DNA of 64,000 bases from Microbulbifer sp. YPW1 (lineage in GTDB: Bacteria > Pseudomonadota > Gammaproteobacteria > Pseudomonadales > Cellvibrionaceae), in assembly GCF_013367775.1 (NCBI RefSeq), contig NZ_CP055157.1, positions 682,001 through 746,000 on the forward strand, given 5' to 3'. Under the pieces are notes generated by a model. It did no database searches. It was not told where the DNA came from and was given only the letters and a program-made list of their open reading frames with translations. The position numbers were made by a program, and so were the translations under genes. Positions 26,186 to 34,988 of this stretch are shown here, in pieces. Position 1 is the first letter of the stretch. Each line of letters opens with the position of its first letter.

Positions 26186-27580
26186 TCAGCCTTGCGGCTT
26201 TTTCCGGGCGTCGCGCACCAGGCGGATGGCTTTGCGCTTTTCCCGTTCACCATAAGTGAGCGCACCGCTGGCGAAATCCACATACCAGGAATAGTGGGTA
26301 TGGAAATTGGATGGCGATGAGGACCAAACGCTCTCTGAGGCGGCGTTGGAGAAAAACGCACGGTTGATCGCCGGGCCGGCGCATTGCAGTTCGAGCAGGC
26401 TGCCCAACTCGCGGATATTCGGCAGGCGCCAATCGCCATCGCCGGAGACCGCGCCCTTCTTGTCGAGTGCCGCCGCATAGGTCAGAGCCTCGGCCCAGTT
26501 GAGCCCCAGGGGTTCACCCCGGTCGCAAGCCTCTCCCGCGACACCTTCCAGGCAGGCGCGCCAGATCAGGCCCGTTTCGGTGTCGGCAACGGAACCATCG
26601 TCCTGTTGTCGATAGCGGGAGGCGGGTGCCGAGGCCCGGATCTGTTCGCTGTTGCAGCCCTGAGTGGCCTGCGCCGGGACAGCCGACAGCAGCGGTGCCG
26701 ATGCCGGGTTGGGTTCGCTTTTCCCGGACCCGTCCACCCAATCCCTGACCAGCCTGATATGGCGACCGTTGTTCCGCGGCATGGGCGCGGAGTAGCCGAA
26801 CTGAAAGTTGACCGCCCAGGCCCTCTGTTGTAATTCGGCGTCCGGCGAATGGCTCCAGTAAAAACCGTCTTTGGTGTTGGGAAAATAGGTAGTGTCGATG
26901 GCGGGGGCGCTGCGTCCGAAGTTCACCAGTCCGGAAAGTTCATCCATTGTCGGTACGCGCCAGTCGTTGAAGCCGCACAGACCTCGGCGGTTGGTGCGGC
27001 TGACGAATTCCTCGATATTGCAATAGGTGGCTGGTTGACCTTCGACATAGCCGGTGCACTGCGCGTAGCGGCTGTTCCAGTCGCCGATGGCGCCGCCGTT
27101 GGCACTTTTGTCCGGGTTGTACCAGGTGAACACATCGTCGGCGTCGTGGCGTCCGCGGTTGCCGTAGATGCCGTCGCCCGGCTGTTTGACTTCCCAGGCC
27201 AGGCCGGTGACTTCATCCAGTACACACTGCCAGCTCTGCGCATCCTCGGCTAGTAGCTCGCCTTTGGCGTCGACCTTGCGATAGGCAAAGCCAGCCGCGC
27301 CATCGGCGCGCCCTTCGCGGGCGATGTCCCGGCCCTGATTGCAGTCCTGCTGGCTGAGGATATCGCCCACCAGGGATTCCCTATCGGGCAACCGCTCAAG
27401 GTCAACACTTGCGGTGCAATCGCTGTTGACGCCCCTGGGATAATTCGCACCCCAGGTGATGCCGGTGTCGTTGAGTTTGTTTCGCGGCTGAGAAGAATCC
27501 CGTCCGGATTCCGAGCATCCGTTCAGGCAGGCGACCGCCAAAGAAAGCGCAATAGCCTGCGCAGTTTTATGCTCGAACAT
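26186..27580 (-). CDS. Lipoprotein with two DUF1566 (Lcl C-terminal-like) domains
   Basis: A 464-residue lipoprotein (signal MFEHKTAQAIALSLAVACL, lipobox LNGC at about residues 19-22). Two copies of the DUF1566 module are seen: GLAWEVKQPGDG ... GFNDWRVPTMDELSGLVNF ... FYWSHSPD ... GRHIRLVRD, and GLIWRACLEG ... GDWRLPNIRELGSLLEL ... VWSSSPS ... AIRLVRDAR. This C-type-lectin-like fold occurs in surface proteins of unknown function. It begins 2 bp after the DUF1552 stop and is third in the operon headed by the CBM2-redox protein, so a surface-bound partner or ligand-binding accessory for that system is a reasonable guess. Confidence 0.85.
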   Translation of the reverse strand: MFEHKTAQAIALSLAVACLNGCSESGRDSSQPRNKLNDTGITWGANYPRGVNSDCTASVDLERLPDRESLVGDILSQQDCNQGRDIAREGRADGAAGFAYRKVDAKGELLAEDAQSWQCVLDEVTGLAWEVKQPGDGIYGNRGRHDADDVFTWYNPDKSANGGAIGDWNSRYAQCTGYVEGQPATYCNIEEFVSRTNRRGLCGFNDWRVPTMDELSGLVNFGRSAPAIDTTYFPNTKDGFYWSHSPDAELQQRAWAVNFQFGYSAPMPRNNGRHIRLVRDWVDGSGKSEPNPASAPLLSAVPAQATQGCNSEQIRASAPASRYRQQDDGSVADTETGLIWRACLEGVAGEACDRGEPLGLNWAEALTYAAALDKKGAVSGDGDWRLPNIRELGSLLELQCAGPAINRAFFSNAASESVWSSSPSNFHTHYSWYVDFASGALTYGEREKRKAIRLVRDARKKPQG

Positions 27581-27582
27581 AT

Positions 27583-28830
27583 TCAGGCCAACACACCCGG
27601 AATCACTTCACTCTGATAACCCTGGTACAACGGGTGCTGGTGGGCCTGCAGGGCCACGGCCGCCGTGTGTATCTGATGCAGGGGCGTATAGGAAGCGCCG
27701 CCGGCATTGGATACACCGCGCTGTATGGCACCGCCGCCGCCGGCCATGATCAATGGAACGTCGGTGTTGCTGTGGGCGTCGCCGTTACCCATATCGGTAA
27801 CCTCGCAGACGATGGTGCTGTCGAGCAGCCCCCGGTCCTGCAGGCGGCCGATCAGTGAAGCCGACAGACTGCTCAGGTGGGCACGGGTCTCCCGGTAGTG
27901 AGGGTAAGTCGGATCGCCGCCGTTACCGCCATGAATGGATGAGTGGTAGGTGTTCTGGAAATCCAGGTAGGGCAGTGTGAACTCGGCACCGTCGTTGCCC
28001 AGTGCCAGAGAGCAGGAGGCAGTGAAGTTGCACTCCAGCGCAAGGGCGATGATATCCGCCTGCAATTCCGCCTGTTGCTGAAAGGTGGAAAATTCGATCG
28101 GAAACTCCGCCGGTGGGCTGGCGGCGTCGCAGGACATACCACCACCGCCCAGATCCTGCAGACGCCGCTGGGTTTCCTCGATCGCCGTCAAATGAGAATC
28201 GAGGCGCTGTTGTTCGTAAGACCCCAGTTTTGTTTTCAGGGCGTTGACTGCATCCAGGTGTGCGTCCACCGCGTTCAGCTTGGGGTCACCGCCCCCGCCG
28301 CCCGGCTGCAGATTCCCGAACAGCCGGTTAAAGGCGTTGAAGGGGTTGTCTTCAAACGGCACTTTGGAACCGTTGTCCTTGGTCAGAACGCCGTTGCCGT
28401 TGCTGTGTACGCCCAGGTTGACGTAGGTGAATGGCAGGTTCTCACCGAGGATTCTGCCCATGTTCACGTCGAAACTGTCGCCGCCCCAACTGTTGTTGAT
28501 GATGGTGGACATGACGCCGTGACCGCCGCGATGGTGCCCCATGTTTCTGAGAAAGTTGCACTCGCTGGCGACGGTGCTGTAAGGCTGGGACATGGCCCCG
28601 AAACTGGTCAGATCGCCGTTGGGGTACCAGTGCTCCGGCAGGGCGCCGTCCGGCACATAAATCACCACCGATTTGTTGGGGCCCGTCTGCGCCTCGGCCA
28701 GGCGGGACGCCATCATGCCCCCGACCAGCGGCGAGGCCCGCAGCAGTCCCTGGCCGATACCCGCAGCGGCGAAAATTTTCAGTAAATCCCTGCGTCTTTT
28801 GTCAAACACATTCTTGTATGGCTTTTTCAT
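27583..28830 (-). CDS. DUF1552 protein with Tat signal
   Basis: A 415-residue exported protein. The N-terminus has a twin-arginine motif (KRRRDLLKIFAAAGIG, residues 11-26) and ends near RLAEAQTG. DUF1552 features: NKSVVIYVPDGALPEHWYP, FLRNMGHHRGGHGVMSTIIN, PFNAFNRLF and VCEVTDMGNGDAHSNTDVPL. DUF1552 proteins resemble the sulfatase/alkaline-phosphatase-like DUF1501 group and occur next to DUF1592/1588/1585 cytochrome-like proteins in planctomycetes, myxobacteria and marine gammaproteobacteria; their activity is unknown. The Tat signal suggests a cofactor or metal loaded in the cytoplasm. It follows the large redox protein by 51 bp and precedes the DUF1566 gene by 2 bp. Confidence 0.9.
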   Translation of the reverse strand: MKKPYKNVFDKRRRDLLKIFAAAGIGQGLLRASPLVGGMMASRLAEAQTGPNKSVVIYVPDGALPEHWYPNGDLTSFGAMSQPYSTVASECNFLRNMGHHRGGHGVMSTIINNSWGGDSFDVNMGRILGENLPFTYVNLGVHSNGNGVLTKDNGSKVPFEDNPFNAFNRLFGNLQPGGGGGDPKLNAVDAHLDAVNALKTKLGSYEQQRLDSHLTAIEETQRRLQDLGGGGMSCDAASPPAEFPIEFSTFQQQAELQADIIALALECNFTASCSLALGNDGAEFTLPYLDFQNTYHSSIHGGNGGDPTYPHYRETRAHLSSLSASLIGRLQDRGLLDSTIVCEVTDMGNGDAHSNTDVPLIMAGGGGAIQRGVSNAGGASYTPLHQIHTAAVALQAHQHPLYQGYQSEVIPGVLA

Positions 28831-28881
28831 AACTTGCGCCCTTATTCTGTTTATATGGCTGATCGGCTGGGTCCCGGTGCC

Positions 28882-31800
28882 TCAGCGCTGCCACTCTTTG
28901 CGGTAACGCACCGCATCCAGAGTGCTCATGTTTTCGAGCATCGCCCGGGGGCTCTGCTGCACCAGGGTGTCGGTCATATCTTCTACCGTGCAGGCGTATC
29001 CCTCCTCCTCGACCGGATCCAGTGCCCGTCCTTCCGGGTTGGAGCCATCGATGCTGTCGTGCCCCACCCCGAGCATAAAGCGGAACATATTCTGCGATAC
29101 GCAAGACTGCGCAGCGGGCAGGGTCGCCAGTAACTGGCCCAGTCCGCGGGAACCCTCGAACGCGATCGACTCACCGCGGTTGCTCAGCACATCCGGTGCG
29201 TACAACGCGCCGCTGGCGTCTATCAGATTGCCGTTAAGGTCGACGCTGCGAGGGTTGCCCACCGCATCGAAGTCTTCCATGCCGCCGCCGAGGGGGTTGA
29301 TCCACTCCTGGTGACAGTTCAGACAGGGCGTCACGGAAGTGAGCGCTTCGTACTTCACGCGGTTGGTGGTGGCCGGATCGGCGATCAGATCTGCCAGCTC
29401 TTCCAGACGCTCGGCGCGGCTTTCCGTGATACCGGCGGGCGGATCCGGTTGGTCCTGGCACAGCATGCGACGGCGCACGCGCACCGAACGCCGGATCGGC
29501 GAGGTTTCGGTCAGCTCCGCCCAGCGCGCCATAAAAGCACCGCTGGTGAGAATGCCGCCGCGGTCACTGGTGGTGACCTGCTGGAAGTCGTCACCGGAAA
29601 CGCCGCTGATACCGTAGTGCTGCGCCAGGGGTCCGTTGACGAAGGTCCAATTCGCATCATAGAGGGAGGCGAAAGACTCGTTGCCGTTCAGCATCACCTC
29701 GGCGAAGACTTCGCGGATTTCCTGCTCCATATGCGGCGCCACATTCTCGAAACCGGGCCAGGCCGCCGTGTCCTTGGGCGCGTTTTCCAGGCTATCGGTG
29801 CCCAGCCAGCTTCCGACGAAGTCACCCATGGTGTCCCGGGCCTCGGCCAGGTCCAGCAGCCGCTGCGCTTCCTGGGTGATCTGTGCCGAGTCGCGCAACT
29901 GGTCATTGGCCGCCTTCTGCAGGGCGATGTCATCCGGGGTGGAACCGGTGAACGAGTAGCTCAGCCAGGTAGCCATTTCGTGCGAGGTCAACTCGAAGGC
30001 GTTCATGTCTATTGCACTGTTGGCTGGATTCGATTCACCCAGTTCGTGGCGATACAGGAACTGCGGTGAGGACAGCATGGTCATCAGCGCGAGCTGCATA
30101 CCCGTCTGTACATCGCCTTCAGTAAAGGTGCCGTTGGCCAGTTCCGAGTAGGTGTCCACTTCCTGGGTGTCCAGTGGGCGCCGGAAGAGTTTCGGCGCAA
30201 AGTCGCCAATAAACTCGTCCACGCAGCTCTGGTTGAAGGAACCGCAGTTCAGCGCCGGTGAAAAGTCGCGCGCCGCCGACCAGGCCGCTATTTCCTCGGC
30301 CGCCGTCAAGTAGCGATCGTAGGTGCTGGTCACTATCGAAGCGTGGGCGTTGTTGATGAAGTAGCCCACCTGGCTGTCTTCAGCCAGGCTCTCGGCAGCG
30401 GCGAAATTCACCCCCAGCAGATCCTCGACCGTGTTCTGGTACTCGGCACGGGTCAGCAGCTTCAACTGGCGGGCACCGTAACGGACCATCTCGCAATTCA
30501 GCGGCTGCTGGTCTTCCCAGAAGGTATCGGCGATATAGTTGCCGACCTTCTGCGCGCAGTCCGCGCCGCAGACCTGCGGTTGATCCTGGGGCATGGTGTC
30601 CTCGATAAACCCGATCATGAAATCCAGGTCCTGAGGCGTGGTCAGCGGAATACCGATGGAACCGCCGTCGCCGGCGAAACCGTGACAGTGGGCGCAGTGG
30701 GCCGCATAGATCTCGCCGCCGGTCATATTGCTGGTGCCGCCGCTGCTGGAGCTGCCGGATGACGAACTGGAGCCGCTTGACGAGCTCGAACTGCTGCTCG
30801 ACGAGCCGCCTGGACCGTGGCAATCGGGTGGATCGAAGCTGCCGTCGTGATTGCCCTGAAAGCCGAAGTTGACGCTGTCTCCAGGGGAGAGATCACCATT
30901 CCAACCGACGTCGCGGGCGCTGGCGGTGTTGCCCGAAACGGCCAGATCCACATTCCAGTAGCCTGTGATCTGCGGCGCCTCGTTGAACAGAAGCGCAATC
31001 TCCCAGCCACTCACCGCGCTAATGCCAGCATTGCGCACGGTGACATCAAATTGGTAGCCGCTATCCCAGACATTCTCGTAGGTGATTTCGCAGGAGACGC
31101 CGTCACCGCCGCCACTGCCACCGCTACCGGAGGAAGAGCCGCTAGAACCTGAGCCACTTGAACCTGAGCCGCTGGAGCTGGAAGAGCCGCCTGAGCTTGA
31201 GGAGCCGCCTGAGCTTGAGCTGCTGGAGCTGGTGCCACCGTCCCCGACGATCCGGTACAGTGCGCCGCCAATGATATCCACCAGGTAGATTTCGCCGCTG
31301 TTGGATTCTCCGAATGAGGAGATCCCCAGATTCGTATCCACCAGTTGGTACATGGCATCGGTATAGGCCCAGACCCGGCCACTGACGTAGTCGCCGAAAA
31401 TATAGGCGCCGTTCATGCCAGTGATCTGCGAGCCGCGATAGACGTAACCACCGGTGACCGACTGCCCCAGTCCGTGATCGTATTCGAACACCGGATCGTC
31501 GTAAGGGCCGCTGGAGTTACAGTTGTTGGAGGTACCGTGGAAACCCTCCCGACAGCGCCAGCCGTAGTTGCCGCCGCTTTCGATCACATTGATTTCCTCA
31601 TACCCGGACTGGCCCACATCGGCCAGCCACAGATCGCCATTGGCCTTGTCAAAGCTCCAGCGCCAGGGGTTTCTGAGGCCGTAGGCGTAGATCTCTGGCA
31701 GGCCCCCGCCGTTCACGAAAGGGTTGTCCGCAGGAACGGCATAGGGAGAACCGCTATCCACATCGATCCTGAGCATGGAGCCGTGCCAGTTACTGGTGTC

Positions 31801-32826
31801 CTGGCTATTGGCCTGGGGGTCGTTGGCGGAACCGCCGTCGCCCAAACCAATATACAGGTAGCCGTCGCGTCCGAACGCGATGTGGCCGCCGTTGTGGTTA
31901 GCGTAGGGCTGCGGCAGGGTGAGGATATCCTGGCGCGAGCCAGCGTTCAGGCTGGCGCCGCCGGTGCTTTCCGTAAAGCGCGCGATCACCGAGGTCATCG
32001 GCTCCGAAGCCGGCGTGGTGAACGACAGAAACACTTGGCCATTACTCTGGTAGTCCGGATGGAAGGCCATCCCCAGCACACCGCCCTCGACCGCGGTATC
32101 CACCACGCCGGACAGATCCAGGTAGGTATTCTTGGTGGCCGTGGCATTGTCGTTGGCATCGATCCAGTAAACGGTGCCGGTTTTTTCCAGCACATACCAG
32201 CGGGAATCGTCCCCCGGCGCCTGCATCAGGCCCAGTGGCTGACTGAAGGTCAGGTTCGGAAACGCCCGCTCCAACGCCACCGCCGGGGGTGGCCCGCTGG
32301 GGCCGCCGCTGCTGGAGGAACTTGAGCTGCCGGAAGAACTGGAGCTACCGGAAGAACTGGAGCTGCCGGAAGAACTGGAGCTACCGGAAGAACTGGAGCT
32401 GCCGGAAGAACTGGAGCTGCTGGAGGAGCTCGAACTGGAACTGCCAGGCCCGTCACAGATCGAACCGGTGATCGCCGGCACCGAAGCACTGCCGGCACCG
32501 TTACTGACCTGCAGGCCGACTTCGGCGAACTGATCCGGCTGGAGATTGCCGTTCCAGGAAAGATTGCTCGCGGTATAGGGGTTGTCGCCGGAGGTTTCGG
32601 CATTCCAGCTATCGGTCACCACCGTGCCGTCGCTGTACTCCCAGCTCACTTCCCAGCCGTTGATGGGGCTGGTGCCGTTGTTGGTGATTCGGATACTGGT
32701 CTGTGCGCCGGAGCCCCACTCGTTGACCACGACGTACTCGCAGGTCGCAGCGATCGCCGCTGACGTGGAACACCATGCGCACAAGAGCAGCAATAATGAT
32801 GAGATTTTCTGGACGGGACTTTTCAT
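28882..32826 (-). CDS. CBM2 / PQQ sugar dehydrogenase-like / CBM2 / cytochrome c / DUF1587-1592-1588-1585 fusion
   Basis: A 1314-residue secreted redox protein. The signal peptide ends near residue 27 (AIAATC). Order: CBM2 (29-125, Cys-bounded, SNLSWNGNLQPDQF); polyserine linker (about 126-175); glucose/sorbosone-dehydrogenase-type propeller (about 180-525; NHNGGHIAFGRDGYLYIGLG); Ser/Gly linker; second CBM2 (580-672; ARDVGWNGDLSPGD); Ser linker; c-type cytochrome with AAHCAHCH at about 712; then the planctomycete-type array from LKLLTRAEYQNTVEDLLGV (DUF1587, about 787) through PQFLYRHELGE to a second heme motif CLNCH at about 1168 and a C-terminal DUF1585. Start ATG 32826 has AGGA 7 nt upstream. 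Comparable CBM2-linked redox proteins (Cellvibrio japonicus Cbp2D/E) are linked to oxidative cellulose breakdown. Electron supply to LPMOs is inferred. Confidence 0.92.
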   Translation of the reverse strand: MKSPVQKISSLLLLLCAWCSTSAAIAATCEYVVVNEWGSGAQTSIRITNNGTSPINGWEVSWEYSDGTVVTDSWNAETSGDNPYTASNLSWNGNLQPDQFAEVGLQVSNGAGSASVPAITGSICDGPGSSSSSSSSSSSSSGSSSSSGSSSSSGSSSSSGSSSSSGSSSSSSSGGPSGPPPAVALERAFPNLTFSQPLGLMQAPGDDSRWYVLEKTGTVYWIDANDNATATKNTYLDLSGVVDTAVEGGVLGMAFHPDYQSNGQVFLSFTTPASEPMTSVIARFTESTGGASLNAGSRQDILTLPQPYANHNGGHIAFGRDGYLYIGLGDGGSANDPQANSQDTSNWHGSMLRIDVDSGSPYAVPADNPFVNGGGLPEIYAYGLRNPWRWSFDKANGDLWLADVGQSGYEEINVIESGGNYGWRCREGFHGTSNNCNSSGPYDDPVFEYDHGLGQSVTGGYVYRGSQITGMNGAYIFGDYVSGRVWAYTDAMYQLVDTNLGISSFGESNSGEIYLVDIIGGALYRIVGDGGTSSSSSSSGGSSSSGGSSSSSGSGSSGSGSSGSSSGSGGSGGGDGVSCEITYENVWDSGYQFDVTVRNAGISAVSGWEIALLFNEAPQITGYWNVDLAVSGNTASARDVGWNGDLSPGDSVNFGFQGNHDGSFDPPDCHGPGGSSSSSSSSSSGSSSSSGSSSSGGTSNMTGGEIYAAHCAHCHGFAGDGGSIGIPLTTPQDLDFMIGFIEDTMPQDQPQVCGADCAQKVGNYIADTFWEDQQPLNCEMVRYGARQLKLLTRAEYQNTVEDLLGVNFAAAESLAEDSQVGYFINNAHASIVTSTYDRYLTAAEEIAAWSAARDFSPALNCGSFNQSCVDEFIGDFAPKLFRRPLDTQEVDTYSELANGTFTEGDVQTGMQLALMTMLSSPQFLYRHELGESNPANSAIDMNAFELTSHEMATWLSYSFTGSTPDDIALQKAANDQLRDSAQITQEAQRLLDLAEARDTMGDFVGSWLGTDSLENAPKDTAAWPGFENVAPHMEQEIREVFAEVMLNGNESFASLYDANWTFVNGPLAQHYGISGVSGDDFQQVTTSDRGGILTSGAFMARWAELTETSPIRRSVRVRRRMLCQDQPDPPAGITESRAERLEELADLIADPATTNRVKYEALTSVTPCLNCHQEWINPLGGGMEDFDAVGNPRSVDLNGNLIDASGALYAPDVLSNRGESIAFEGSRGLGQLLATLPAAQSCVSQNMFRFMLGVGHDSIDGSNPEGRALDPVEEEGYACTVEDMTDTLVQQSPRAMLENMSTLDAVRYRKEWQR

Positions 32827-33029
32827 TATTATTTCCTGCACCGTTGCAATGTAAACGGATGCCACCGTAGTGCGGCGGCGCCTGTACTATTGAACCCCCG
32901 GAATTTACCGACGACCTGATGTGGAACGCAGAGATAACGCTCGCCCCACTTTTTCTGCCCTTCACGCAAGTTGACGTTTTAGAAATAAGTTCTTACGCCG
33001 ATTGCGCATAAATCTTCGCAAAACCCTCT

Positions 33030-33323
33030 ACAGTTTCACGAAAATCTACCTGAAAGGCTTACGGAAAGGGGTTGAAACGGCTGAGGAAGCCGGACGAAAC
33101 GGTATCCGACGGATGCCCAGACGAGAGAAATGGACAGAGAATTATCAGTATCGATGTCATCACCAATATGGTGAAAAAAGGCGATATCTACGAGGGTGGC
33201 CAGACTCTGGATCCGACCAAGGGCAAGGTTTACGACTGCAAGATGTGGGAAGAAAACGGCAACCTGAAAGTGCGCGGTTACCTAGGCTTTTTCTACCGCA
33301 CACAGACTTGGCAGCCAGTTTAA
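33030..33323 (+). pseudogene. Degraded DUF2147 gene copy (no signal peptide, frameshifted)
   Basis: The 3' two thirds of a DUF2147 gene. From about 33072 the frame reads KPDETVSDGC, ITNMVKKGDIYEGGQTLDP and GKVYDCKMWEENGNLKVRG, closely paralleling the intact gene at 25752-26165. Upstream, the homologous KIYLKG is in another frame and a TGA interrupts the main frame at about 33051, so a frameshift lies near 33055. No signal peptide or ribosome site remains. The lost second cysteine of CDAC (here SDGC) also suggests relaxed selection. The copy has the same orientation as the intact gene and an estimated 80 percent nucleotide identity over the last 160 bp. Confidence 0.8.
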
Positions 33324-33440
33324 TAGATAGCCTGCTGCGGGCCTCCCGGTTAGAGGTTTTCGGGGCCGCCGCCTTGGTGGCTTTCGCGTCTGGTCGCGAG
33401 CTTTGTATGGGCAGTAGGCAACTTTTGGTTTGATTTAAAC

Positions 33441-34988
33441 TCAGCTTGTTGCCAGGCTGCTTTTCTCCGGATTGGATAACAAGAATACCAGTGGCATTGC
33501 CGCGAGGTTGATCCACATCAGCATCTGGAAATCATTCACGTAAGCAATTTCCGCGGCCTGGCGAGCCACTTCCTGCATCACCGCCCCGGGCAGTGCTGAA
33601 ATGGAATCCGCCGATGGCATATCGTTCAGCATCCCAGCGGGCAATTGCACCCGCTCCCCCAGCTGCTGCTGGTTGATCCACAGGTTGCGCGTCAGCGCTG
33701 CCATCACAATCGATACCCCGATACTGCTACCGAGATTTCGCGACAGGCTGAACAACGCGGTCGCTTCCCCCCGAAAGCGCGGCGCCAGGGTGGCGTAGGA
33801 GAGCGTGGAGATCGGTACAAATACCAGCCCCAATCCCAGCCCCTGCAGTACACCGGTGACAATCAGGTCGTGCTGGCTCACCTGCAGATTGAACCCGGTC
33901 ATTTCCCATAGGGAGAAGGACACCAGGCCCATGCCCAGCAGGATCAATCCGCGGGCGTCAAAACGCTGCATCAGCTTGCCCACCACCATCATCGAAATCA
34001 TGGTGCCGACACCGCGCGGCATCAGAATCAGGCCGGTGGTCACCACCGGGTAGCCCTTCCACTGCTGCAGGAAAGGCGGCAACAGAGCCATAGTGGCGAG
34101 CAGGATAATGCCCACCACAAAGATGAACAGCAGCCCGGAAACGTAGTTGCGGTCGCGGAACAGCTCCGGGGAAAGGAACGGGTTACTGGTGGTGCGCGAG
34201 TGCACGACGAACAGGTATAAACCGAGCGCGGCTAAGATGGCATACAGCTGTATTTCCAGCGCCTCGAACCACTCCACCTGCTCACCCCGGTCGAGCAACA
34301 TCTGAAGCGCACCCACCGCCAGTGCCAGCAGGCCGAATCCGAGGCTGTCGAAACGCTGCTTGCGGGTTTCACTTTCCGGCACGCAGAAATAGATCCCGAG
34401 CATGGAGAGGATGCCGAAAGGCAGATTGATATAGAACACCCAGCGCCAGGAGTAATATTCCGTGAGCCAGCCGCCCAGCGTTGGCCCCAGCACCGGGCCG
34501 ATCATCACTCCCACACCCCAGATACTCATCGCGGATGCGTGTTTTTCCTTGGGAAAGGTGTCGAGCAACGTGGCCTGGGAGAGGGGCACCAGGGAAGCGC
34601 CGAACACCCCCTGTAGCAGTCGCCAAAGGATCATTTCATTCAGGCTACCCGCCTGGCCGCACAGCATGGAGGTGATGGTGAAGCCACCCACAGACCACAG
34701 GAACACCTGCCTGCGACCGAAACGCTGGGCCAGATAGCCTACCGGAGGGGTCATAATCGCGGCGGCGACGATATAGGAAGTCAGCACCCAGGTAATCTGG
34801 TCACTGCTCGCACCCAGGCTGCCCTGCATATGCGGCAGGGCCACGTTGGCGATGGTGGTATCCAGCACCTGCATAATGGTGGCGAGCATGATACTGACGG
34901 TGATCATCGCCTCGCCGCCGGAAGCTCGCGGCGCCGTCATCGGCGCGGCGCTGCCGGAACCTGCCGCGCCGCTTACCCCGGTGCTCAT
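33441..34988 (-). CDS. emrB: DHA2-family multidrug efflux permease (EmrB-like)
   Basis: Proton-driven drug exporter of the 14-span major facilitator DHA2 family, 515 residues. Typical blocks are MLATIMQVLDTTIANVALPH, ITWVLTSYIVAAAIMTPPVG, RFGRRQVFLWSV, GVMIGPVLGPTLGGWLTEYY (motif C) and WRWVFYINLPFG. It works with the membrane fusion protein encoded just upstream and an outer membrane TolC channel not encoded here. Start ATG 34988 overlaps the emrA stop by 4 bp. Third gene of the marR-emrA-emrB operon. Confidence 0.94.
   Translation of the reverse strand: MSTGVSGAAGSGSAAPMTAPRASGGEAMITVSIMLATIMQVLDTTIANVALPHMQGSLGASSDQITWVLTSYIVAAAIMTPPVGYLAQRFGRRQVFLWSVGGFTITSMLCGQAGSLNEMILWRLLQGVFGASLVPLSQATLLDTFPKEKHASAMSIWGVGVMIGPVLGPTLGGWLTEYYSWRWVFYINLPFGILSMLGIYFCVPESETRKQRFDSLGFGLLALAVGALQMLLDRGEQVEWFEALEIQLYAILAALGLYLFVVHSRTTSNPFLSPELFRDRNYVSGLLFIFVVGIILLATMALLPPFLQQWKGYPVVTTGLILMPRGVGTMISMMVVGKLMQRFDARGLILLGMGLVSFSLWEMTGFNLQVSQHDLIVTGVLQGLGLGLVFVPISTLSYATLAPRFRGEATALFSLSRNLGSSIGVSIVMAALTRNLWINQQQLGERVQLPAGMLNDMPSADSISALPGAVMQEVARQAAEIAYVNDFQMLMWINLAAMPLVFLLSNPEKSSLATS

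Noticed and set aside
32280..32450. Serine-codon repeat as a CRISPR or tandem-repeat array
   Set aside because: The short direct repeats encode a polyserine linker in frame with CBM2 and the PQQ domain; no spacers.
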